Shown here piece by piece: positions 26,373-33,617 of a stretch of DNA of 64,000 nt. Every line of letters begins with the position of its first letter. Positions within the stretch are counted from its first letter, which is position 1. The notes beneath the pieces were generated by a model that did no database searches, was not told the origin of the DNA, and saw only the letters and a program-made list of their open reading frames with translations. The DNA is from Hymenobacter sp. BT188 (GTDB lineage Bacteria; Bacteroidota; Bacteroidia; Cytophagales; Hymenobacteraceae). The position numbers were made by a program, and so were the translations under genes. The stretch covers positions 558,001-622,000 of the forward strand of contig NZ_JACSCW010000003.1 in NCBI RefSeq assembly GCF_014333585.1, written 5' to 3'.

Positions 26373-26996
26373 ATGCACATCGCCATCGTCGGAAACATTG
26401 GAGCCGGCAAAACCACGCTAGCCAATAAGCTAGCGCATCACTTCAACTGGGAAGTATTTCTCGAAGACGTTGATCACAATCCTTATTTGAAGGATTTTTA
26501 TGATGATATGCCCCGGTGGGCGTTTCATTTGCAGGTGTATTTCCTGAATAGCCGCTTCCGCCAAACGCAGCGCATTAAACAAATTCAGAAGGCGAATAAA
26601 GGCGTTATTCAGGACCGCACGATTTACGAGGATGCGCATATTTTCGCTACCAACCTGCATCAATCGGGCCTGATGGCTGAGCGCGATTACGATAACTATC
26701 GTAACCTGTTCGACTCGATGATTAGCATGGTCGATCCGCCAGACTTGCTACTCTACCTGCGCGCCGATTTACCTAAACTCATTCAGCAGATTGAGCGCCG
26801 TAACCGCGATTACGAAAACAACATCAAAATAGAATATCTCAAGCATCTCAATGAGCATTACGAGCAGTGGATCGGCAGCTATAAGGAAGGCAAGCTGCTC
26901 ATCATCGATGTGAACAACCTCGATTACGTGAATAACCCTGAGGACCTAGGTGTCATCATTGACCGCATCAATAGCACTTTATTTGGTCTATTCTAA
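26373..26996 (+). CDS. Deoxynucleoside kinase
   Basis: The 207-residue product phosphorylates deoxynucleosides for dNTP salvage. The P-loop GNIGAGKTT is at residues 7-15, a probable base-site region (WEVFLEDVDHNPYLKDFYDD) follows, the DR motif is at 81-82 (GVIQDRTIYEDAHIFA), and the Arg-rich lid is RRNRDYENNIKIEYLKHLNEHYEQW. The whole length matches bacterial dNK/dGK proteins. Base preference (dAdo/dGuo or dCyd) cannot be read reliably. It ends at a motif-pair terminator. Confidence 0.92.
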   Translation: MHIAIVGNIGAGKTTLANKLAHHFNWEVFLEDVDHNPYLKDFYDDMPRWAFHLQVYFLNSRFRQTQRIKQIQKANKGVIQDRTIYEDAHIFATNLHQSGLMAERDYDNYRNLFDSMISMVDPPDLLLYLRADLPKLIQQIERRNRDYENNIKIEYLKHLNEHYEQWIGSYKEGKLLIIDVNNLDYVNNPEDLGVIIDRINSTLFGLF

Positions 26997-27007
26997 TAAT
27001 AATTAGC

Positions 27008-27056
27008 CATACACAAAAAAGCCCCCCGATATAGTTGGGGGGCTTTTTTATGTATG
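27008..27056. terminator. Bidirectional terminator from inverted motif copies
   Basis: CATACACAAAAAAGCCCCCC pairs with GGGGGGCTTTTTTATGTATG around a short loop, between the convergent kinase and DUF2461 genes. Confidence 0.9.
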
Positions 27057-27093
27057 AACAAGCGGATAACACCCATAGAGAGCTTTTACGTGC

Positions 27094-27762
27094 TTAGCCT
27101 TCAGTAAGTGCCTGATTCAGAAAGCGAACCAAGGGTTGGGCAGCCTTCAGAGAGATGACTACTTCTTGCGCGAAGTTCGGCTTCAGCACCTGCGCATCGG
27201 TGAAAGAGCGCGACACAAAGAAATCCTTCAGCTTCAACCACTCTAGGTCAGGGTCGTTCTTATCGTAGCCTTTAGGCGGGCGCTGTAGCCGTTCGCCTTC
27301 CAAGCCATCGGGGTAGTAGCGAACCATATCTGCCTCTTGGCGCAGCGCATGAAACGCAGGGGCGTTATAGTGAATCTCCTGCCGAATACGGGCTACTGCT
27401 GGTGTTTCGGGGCGCCACTTGCCGGCTCCCACCCAACTAGTGCCATTCGGGCCAACCGCCAGAAAGTAGCCGGCCCACGGGGAGTGTCGCCCATCGCGGG
27501 CAAAGCCTGCGCCCATATGTTTCTTGTAAGGCTCATCGCTTTGCTGAAACCGGTCGTTTTTATTGATGCGGTACTGACTGGCCGCCGCGGCGAGGCCCGC
27601 CAACTCTGGTTCAAATTGCTGCAAACCCTGTAGTACCGTCTTTACCAACTCGGTAAACTCGGCCCGCGCCCGCTGGTATTCACCCCGATGGGCATCCATC
27701 CAAGGCTTGTTATTATTATCGGCTAACTCGCGCAGAAAACTCAGAACGGGTGCAAGATTCAT
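27094..27762 (-). CDS. DUF2461 family protein
   Basis: The 222-residue product matches DUF2461: LSFLRELADNNNKPWMDAHRGEYQRARAEFTELV, SQYRINKNDRFQQSDEPYKKHMGAGFARDGRH, AGYFLAVGPNGTSWVGAGKW and a C-terminal VRFLNQAL. Function of the family is not established. The ATG at 27762 is chosen over an upstream TTG at 27771. A motif copy overlaps the start so that the leader reads AAATTTGCCCCCC directly before the ATG. Confidence 0.87.
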   Translation of the reverse strand: MNLAPVLSFLRELADNNNKPWMDAHRGEYQRARAEFTELVKTVLQGLQQFEPELAGLAAAASQYRINKNDRFQQSDEPYKKHMGAGFARDGRHSPWAGYFLAVGPNGTSWVGAGKWRPETPAVARIRQEIHYNAPAFHALRQEADMVRYYPDGLEGERLQRPPKGYDKNDPDLEWLKLKDFFVSRSFTDAQVLKPNFAQEVVISLKAAQPLVRFLNQALTEG

Positions 27763-27774
27763 GGGGGGCAAATT
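27762..27774 (-). repeat. Iterated motif copy abutting a start codon
   Basis: Read on the minus strand, AAATTTGCCCCCC runs straight into the ATG of the DUF2461 gene and fills the ribosome-binding region. Confidence 0.6.
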
Positions 27775-27873
27775 TCAATGAACATCTGGTTGGATACGTT
27801 TTCTTCCAGATGTGAAAGTGTGTTTACGGATTACTGTCGAGCAATCAATAGTCTGTAAAGTAGTAAGGTTCCA

Positions 27874-27917
27874 TAAAAAAGCTTCGGCGTCCTGGAGCAT
27901 CCAGAACGCCGAAGCTA
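27874..27917 (-). terminator. Terminator of the decayed T9SS gene
   Basis: An 11-bp stem (AGCTTCGGCGT / ACGCCGAAGCT) is followed on the minus strand by a T run. It shares AGCTTCGGCG with the terminator of the intact paralogue, so the duplicated unit included its terminator. Confidence 0.85.
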
Positions 27918-27935
27918 AAAGAAAGCGAAGCAAAC

Positions 27936-29823
27936 TTATTGCTTGATGAAGCGCGCTTGGCGCACGCTCCGATCGGGGCTAAGTACCCGCACCATGTATA
28001 CGCCCGCTGGCAGCGTGCTCACCGTAAGCGTAATGGCCGCTTCATCCGAGAAAGTCTGGCTAATTATCCGCTGACCGCGAACATTATAGATTTCAGTTGT
28101 GTGCTTGCCGGCTCCCAGTCCATTGAGGGTCAATACATCGGTAGTAGGCACTGGGCTTACCGAGAAAGCTACCACTCCCAACTGCACCGTTACCGGCTGC
28201 GAATACACCGACTTGCCATCCAGATCGATCTGACGCAAACGATAGTAGTTGTTGCCCGCAACGACCGAGCGGTCTACATAAATATAGCTATTACGCTGGG
28301 TGGTCGTCCCATTGCCCATTACATAACCCAGGTTTTTCCACTCACTATAGTCAGTGCGGTGCTCAATTTCGAAGCCTATGTTCTGCTTCTCGGAGGCTGT
28401 AGCCCACGTCAGACGCACTGCAGTATTCTCCGCTCTGCCCGTGAAGCTGATCAACTCAACTGGGAGGGGATTACGTCCATCAGCTAGGGAAAGTACTTGT
28501 TGAGATTAAGTAAACCATTGTAGACTACAGTCCGGTTTTGATTGTCATGAACGTCTGAATCTGGGTTTACAGACGCATAACCCAAAACCCGATTAGTCGA
28601 CTGGTACAAGCTTAGTGATTGAGAAGCACTACTTCCCTCTAGCTCATCTGGGTTACCCGAACAATAAGTAAAGGCGAGAATGATGGTAATAGTGTTATCG
28701 TTCGAAGCGTTAATAAAGAATCGACGACGAATGGTCTTGTTGGCGGTTGGAACATTGGTGGGAGCATCAATACCAAATCCTCCCGTGATGCGCTGAACCC
28801 GCACAGAGCCAGGAAAGCTTTGGGCACCACTTGGTCAAATCAATGATAAACCGATATCGCCAAAGCTATTGGAGCCCGGCCCATTGATAATTCTAGTAGC
28901 TTCGACGGTTCCTAATAAGTATCCATTGCCTTCCAATAAATTACCTGTTGTACCTAAATCAACGCGGTAGGAACCAGTAACCAGGGTGCTCCCATTCAAA
29001 ATCAATGACCGCGCAACAGTCAGGTTGTTACTAGTTAACGTCTTGGTGCCGTTGCCGAGTATCGTTAACGCCCGTTACAAGCCGCCACTAATGGTCTGGT
29101 CTTCGTTGCCCGCCAGTCGAACAGCGGCTTTGGTATCAAATGAAGCTGGATTATCGAACTGAATGTCTCCCTTAACTTCCAAGCTTCCATCTTCATTCAA
29201 GCAACGAAGAGCACCAGTCTCCAGCACATTTACATCACCAGCTACAGTAACAAGAGCAGGTGCATCCCCAAGATTAAGAGTACTGCTGCCCACCCGAAGA
29301 TTGCCCTGCACGTTCCAAGTTGAAGTGCCGCCAACCCAAGTAATTAATGCGCTAGGGGTATTCAGCGTGAAGTCATACACATTTATCCCCCAAAGTCAGT
29401 GACGTTGGCTCCAGAATGCGAATAGCTGTCTAAGCTATTTGGCACAAATGCTTTCGAAGCGCTTCCGGTTGCCGTATTCAATACAGTAAAGTAGCGAACG
29501 AAATTTGCGCTAGTACCAATAATGCCTTGTGGATTTGCTATTGGTACTTGACCATAAGCGCGGCCTCCCTGGGGGTTATTATAGGCGATATATTCCAGCC
29601 AGTTAAAGTTCGTTGGTTGTCCTCCTGCGCCATTTATTATAGCCCAATGAATAGAGAATTCTCGCATCCGCGGTTGGTCGCGTGCCTCGGTGCCAACCTG
29701 AGCATATTGCCCAGGATATACAACTGGTTCTCTCCACTGTTCCGTTTCCCGATTGTAGGTCCGAATCTCACGGTAATCACTTCTGATGAAATTATATATG
29801 AAAAAAATAATCTTTAAGTACAA
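27936..29823 (-). pseudogene. Decayed, 5'-truncated paralogue of the T9SS cargo gene
   Basis: The segment aligns in order with the intact gene at 30880-33396 from about residue 126 to the end. It is broken by a frameshift near 29381-29392 in a G5 run, in-frame stops TAA 29075-29077 and TGA 28835-28837 (homology continues in the same frame after both), and a second frameshift near 28487-28497. The first 125 residues, including the signal peptide, are missing; homology begins beside a perfect inverted repeat at 29788-29850. The C-terminus (ISFTGRAENTAVRLTWATAS through the T9SS sorting domain, ending VRQARFIKQ) is well preserved, so decay is recent. The intact C-terminal frame is 27936-28454. 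Confidence 0.85.
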
Positions 29824-29850
29824 AAAATGATTTTTTTCATATATAATTTC
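29788..29850. repeat. Perfect 21-base inverted repeat at the pseudogene breakpoint
   Basis: Arms 29788-29808 and 29830-29850 are exact complements (A+T-rich, one arm beginning GAAATTATATATG) around a 21-base loop. It sits exactly where similarity to the paralogue begins. Confidence 0.85.
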
Positions 29851-29942
29851 TTATAATCTTTAGCTTAATAATTTTTCGTGCGCTCACTCTTATCCTTACT
29901 ACTTGGAAGGAATTAGGGTGAAAGTAGATAAGAATATAGCTT

Positions 29943-30761
29943 CTATTTGTAGCTGACTACTGTCAGCTCATCACCAATGTGTAGCTGGCCGTAGCCGGGG
30001 CCTGTCACGTTTTGACCAAACATAACTTTGCCCCCCAGCGTGCGGTAGGAGGCAAGTGTGCGTAGCGTTTCAGGGTTCTTCTGGCCAGTATTCTGATCGA
30101 TGGTTGTCACTACGCATCTACCGCATGCCTCCACAGCCCCGAAACTAAGGTCACCAATTCGGAACTCCTGCCAAGTATCCTCGGTGTGGGCAAGGCCACC
30201 ACTAAATACTAGGTTGGGCCGAAAGCGATTCATTGGTACCGGCTCCGTGAGGCGATTGTTCAACTCATCTAGTGAACCTTGCCCGATAAGTAGAAAAGGA
30301 TAAGCGTCTGCAAAGCTCACCACCGCGTCGGCTGAATTAAGCTCAGGATCGACGGGCCGTATGGCCATATCCGACATATACACCAAGCGACAGGTACAGT
30401 TGAGCGCATCCGAAAGCCATTCGTCGGCTGCTCGCTCGCCGCGCCAGGCAAACACAAAATCATCCCAGATAGTGACGAATAAGCTGCGCTCTGGCGTAGC
30501 CTCAAAAGGAACGAATAGCGGTAATAGATCTGGACGGTTGCGGTGCGTAATCAGGAAACCGTTATGCGCCGGCGACACCTGAAGCAGGGCCATCTCAGCC
30601 GTCTGACGCTGCGTCATAAATTGATTATGCTCATCTACAATCAGCCAGCGACGGTCATGGCGTAATCCGCGGGCTTCGATTGTAGCTTCTTGAAGACGAA
30701 TGCCCCCCAACGACTTAATCGGATAAATATAAAGGTCTTGTAGGTGTAGGGTAGTAGACAT
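29943..30761 (-). CDS. MOSC-domain protein (YcbX/mARC-like)
   Basis: The 272-residue product has an N-terminal beta-barrel MOSC_N domain (LHLQDLYIYPIKSLGGIRLQEATIEARGLRHDRRWLIVDE) and a C-terminal MOSC domain. The Cys expected to bind the molybdenum cofactor is Cys216 in GRCVVTTIDQNTG, matching the RC..TT.D motif of mARC and YcbX. These enzymes reduce N-hydroxylated compounds; no electron-transfer partner is encoded nearby. The ATG at 30761 is chosen by homology. It lies between the decayed and intact T9SS cargo copies. Motif copies at 30026-30038 and 30701-30709 are in frame as GGKVMFG and LGGIRL. Confidence 0.88.
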   Translation of the reverse strand: MSTTLHLQDLYIYPIKSLGGIRLQEATIEARGLRHDRRWLIVDEHNQFMTQRQTAEMALLQVSPAHNGFLITHRNRPDLLPLFVPFEATPERSLFVTIWDDFVFAWRGERAADEWLSDALNCTCRLVYMSDMAIRPVDPELNSADAVVSFADAYPFLLIGQGSLDELNNRLTEPVPMNRFRPNLVFSGGLAHTEDTWQEFRIGDLSFGAVEACGRCVVTTIDQNTGQKNPETLRTLASYRTLGGKVMFGQNVTGPGYGQLHIGDELTVVSYK

Positions 30762-30782
30762 GCAGCGAGGGTAAGGCAGAGT

Positions 30783-30793
30783 AATTTGCCCCC
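30783..30793 (+). repeat. Short-C copy of iterated motif upstream of the MOSC gene
   Basis: ATTTGCCCCCT, with five C rather than six, lies 22 bases upstream of the MOSC start. Confidence 0.45.
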
Positions 30794-30818
30794 TAAGTTG
30801 ACGAGTGAAGGCGATTAT

Positions 30819-30857
30819 AAAAAAGCTTCGGCGCAATGGAAGCCATTGCGCCGAAGC
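30819..30857 (-). terminator. Terminator of the intact T9SS cargo gene
   Basis: A 16-bp perfect stem (30823-30838 with 30842-30857; starts AGCTTCGGCGCAATGG) is followed on the minus strand by a T run. It is related in sequence to 27874-27917. Confidence 0.9.
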
Positions 30858-30879
30858 TAGAAAGAAAACTGAAGAAAGT

Positions 30880-33396
30880 TTATTGCTTTATAAAGCGGGC
30901 ATTTTGTGTGCTCCGATTAGCACCTAGTACACGTATCATATACACTCCTACAGGGAGGGTGCGCACCGAAAGTGCAGCTGGCGTAGAGTCATTAAACTCT
31001 TGGCGCATTACCCGCTGGCCACGAGCATTATAGATTTCAGCTACGTGCTTGCCAGCCGACAAACCGTTGATGGTTAGAACATCAGTAGTAGGTACTGGGC
31101 TTACCGAGAAGGCCATTTGACCGTTACCACCCAGCTGCACAGTTATAGGCTGCGAATACACCGACTTGCCATCCAAATCAATCTGACGCAGGCGGTAGTA
31201 GTTGTTGCCAGCACTAGCTGAGCGGTCAACATAGGTGTAGTTATTACGCTGGCTGCTCGTACCATTACCAGCCACAAAGCCCAGAGTTGTCCATTCACCT
31301 GAAACGGTGCGGCGCTCGATCTCAAAACCTTTGTTCTGCAGCTCCGAAGCCGTAGCCCATGTTAAGCGCACAGTTTTATTTTCTGCCTTACCAGTGAAGC
31401 TGATCAGTTCAACTGGTAATGGGGCATTATTGGAGCTAAGCGAGAAGTAGTTGTTATTAAAAGTCAGAGACCCGTTGAAAATAAGGGTAGCAGTGTTCGA
31501 CGTACTGGGGCCAGATGCAGGAGTAACTGTTCCAACTGATGAGTAAAATCCAGTTCGATCTACTGAGCTATACAGTTGTAGGTTAGCAGGGTTGTTTCCC
31601 TCTAACTCGCTTGGGTTAGCATTTCGATAAGTGAATTCAAGGGTCCTGTTAGGTGCGGTTTCACGTGTTGAAAGGATTCTAAAACGCCGCCGAATTGTCT
31701 TATTGGAACTTGGATTAGTTGGGTCTCCATTCACGCCGAAGCCAGCTGTTATCCGCTCAACTGTAACAGTTTCTAGCTGCCCTACATTCGATCTTAAGGT
31801 TAGACCGATACCCCCAAAGTTGGAAGGCGCGTTATTGTTAATAGTTCTTGTGGTCAGAATGCTACCTAGCAAGTAGCCGTTGTTTTCTTCCAAATTAGCA
31901 GCACCATCTAGTAGCACTTGATTGGCGCCGGTAGCTAATGTGCCGTTATCTAAAGTCAAACGCGACGAAATGGTAAGGTTGCCACCAATCAGTGTTTTAA
32001 TACCCGATCCTTGTACAGTTAGCGCCCGATAAGTGTCACCACTTATTGATTGCGGACCATTGCCCGTCAAATTAACTTGTGCAGTAGTTTGAAAGGAGGC
32101 AGGATCGGTAAAAATTATATCGCCACCCACGCCTAAGATGGCTCTATCGGCTGTGTTTTGGAAAGAGAATACGCCGGTGCCAATCTCAGAAACGGTAAGT
32201 ATAAGGTTACGGGATATGTAGACAGGAGCAGCAGCAGGGTCAAGATTAAGGGTACTAGTAGGACCTACAACCAAGTTACCCAGAATATTCCACTCTGCGG
32301 TGTTGGGAAATATAATGTCGCTACCGTCACGATTCTTATCAGTACGAGCAATAGTAGCTCCAGGGGTATTAACAGTGAAATCATAAGCCCGAAAACTACC
32401 AAAGTTGGCTATGCTTTCACCGGTATGCGAATAGCTGTATACAGGCGTATTATCGGGACCAAGACGTGGACCAAAAGCAGTATTATCTGAACCGACTGAC
32501 GTATTTAGAACAGTAAAATAGTAAGACCAGTTATAGTCGACATATTTCAGCCCCTTTTCAGGGATATCGTTCTGACGAGCACTATTTTCATTTTCTCTTG
32601 GCACTTGACCATATATTCCACCAAGGAAATCATTCGGAATATTTGGCTCTTGTTGTGGCGTATCTGGATCATCGCTACTGATTGGATCATAAGCAAAGTG
32701 GATATGTCCAAACCAGTTGAAGTTCTCTGGGCGTTTACGCGGGCTGTTAGGATTAGCAGGATCAGTAAGAACACCGATTGCTGACCAGGGAAGAGAGAAC
32801 TCTTTTACCGTACCTGAGAAGTTGGTTTCTGGCCTGCATTCACTCCAATTAACATCATCACTAACACCATTCTCACAATCCTCACTACCAGTTTCTTCGC
32901 CAGTAGCATTATCAGCATACTGACCAAGGCCGTTGTATGAATTTCCATCAGCGGCGGTAATACCCCATACCTGTCTTTCACCCCATACGCCAGCCTGCCG
33001 GTCATAGCGCCGGAATTGATGCTCAAACTTCTCCGCGTAGATAACAATGTCAGCCTCAATGGGAAGATTGCCGTTGGTACTAAGGTAGTTATTGAAGCCC
33101 TTTAATCTGCCAGTGGTATTTACTGGTGTTTGAGGATCTACATCCAAGTAAAGAATGGCTCCCTCCTGAAGGTTGGCATCTTCAATGGCAACGTAAAGAT
33201 TGGTGTCATCCCAAGTGATGCGCCACTTTAAATTCGGATCGTCATTAGTGGGGCTTGCATACTCGTTACCATACTCGGCGAGACTGGAGGCTCCATCTAT
33301 AGTAGGCGTGCGAAACTGAGCCTGCGCGGCCTGGGGTGTCCCCAGTGAGAAAATAACGGCCCCCAAAGCTGTTAATGCAATATGTAAAGATTTCAT
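30880..33396 (-). CDS. T9SS-exported surface protein with C-terminal sorting domain
   Basis: The 838-residue secreted protein has a signal peptide (MKSLHIALTALGAVIFSLGTPQAAQAQ). An N-terminal CBM9/DOMON-like domain follows (TIDGASSLAEYGNEY...WRITWDDTNLYVAIEDANLQEGAILYLDVDP), then repeated beta-strand segments (TLNLDPAAAPVYISRNL, LTISSRLTLDNGTLATGANQVLLDG), the common Bacteroidota LPVELISFTGKAENKTVRLTWATASELQNKGFEIERR domain, and a T9SS type A sorting domain (FSVSPVPTTDVLTINGLSAGKHVAEIYNARGQ...VYMIRVL). It is expected to be exported by the Por system. The ligand is unknown; sugar binding is only suggested by the first domain. Confidence 0.88.
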   Translation of the reverse strand: MKSLHIALTALGAVIFSLGTPQAAQAQFRTPTIDGASSLAEYGNEYASPTNDDPNLKWRITWDDTNLYVAIEDANLQEGAILYLDVDPQTPVNTTGRLKGFNNYLSTNGNLPIEADIVIYAEKFEHQFRRYDRQAGVWGERQVWGITAADGNSYNGLGQYADNATGEETGSEDCENGVSDDVNWSECRPETNFSGTVKEFSLPWSAIGVLTDPANPNSPRKRPENFNWFGHIHFAYDPISSDDPDTPQQEPNIPNDFLGGIYGQVPRENENSARQNDIPEKGLKYVDYNWSYYFTVLNTSVGSDNTAFGPRLGPDNTPVYSYSHTGESIANFGSFRAYDFTVNTPGATIARTDKNRDGSDIIFPNTAEWNILGNLVVGPTSTLNLDPAAAPVYISRNLILTVSEIGTGVFSFQNTADRAILGVGGDIIFTDPASFQTTAQVNLTGNGPQSISGDTYRALTVQGSGIKTLIGGNLTISSRLTLDNGTLATGANQVLLDGAANLEENNGYLLGSILTTRTINNNAPSNFGGIGLTLRSNVGQLETVTVERITAGFGVNGDPTNPSSNKTIRRRFRILSTRETAPNRTLEFTYRNANPSELEGNNPANLQLYSSVDRTGFYSSVGTVTPASGPSTSNTATLIFNGSLTFNNNYFSLSSNNAPLPVELISFTGKAENKTVRLTWATASELQNKGFEIERRTVSGEWTTLGFVAGNGTSSQRNNYTYVDRSASAGNNYYRLRQIDLDGKSVYSQPITVQLGGNGQMAFSVSPVPTTDVLTINGLSAGKHVAEIYNARGQRVMRQEFNDSTPAALSVRTLPVGVYMIRVLGANRSTQNARFIKQ

Positions 33397-33431
33397 ATAG
33401 GCAGAATTGATTTTTAATGTCCTGATACGGG

Positions 33432-33439
33432 CAAATGTA
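33432..33439 (-). promoter_or_regulatory. Possible -7 element (TACATTTG) of the T9SS cargo gene
   Basis: On the minus strand TACATTTG matches TAnnTTTG exactly, about 36 bases before the ATG. No convincing TTG -33 element was found. Confidence 0.35.
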
Positions 33440-33584
33440 GGTAAGAAGTTATATTATTTTGTATAATTTTTGTGTTAAAAATTAATATATCTGATTAAAG
33501 TTCTATTTGTGAGGAGTTGTTTAATCGAATATGAGTTTTGTAAATAGGCTGGATTGTGTATTTCGACTCCTTTTTTTTATCAAC

Positions 33585-33592
33585 TACCTTTG
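33585..33592 (+). promoter_or_regulatory. Probable -7 element (TACCTTTG) of the LmbE-like gene
   Basis: TACCTTTG matches TAnnTTTG and lies 26 bases before the ATG at 33618. It falls inside the longer frame that begins at 33531, supporting the shorter start. Confidence 0.4.
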
Positions 33593-33617
33593 GCTTTCTG
33601 CTGCTAACTGTCACACA

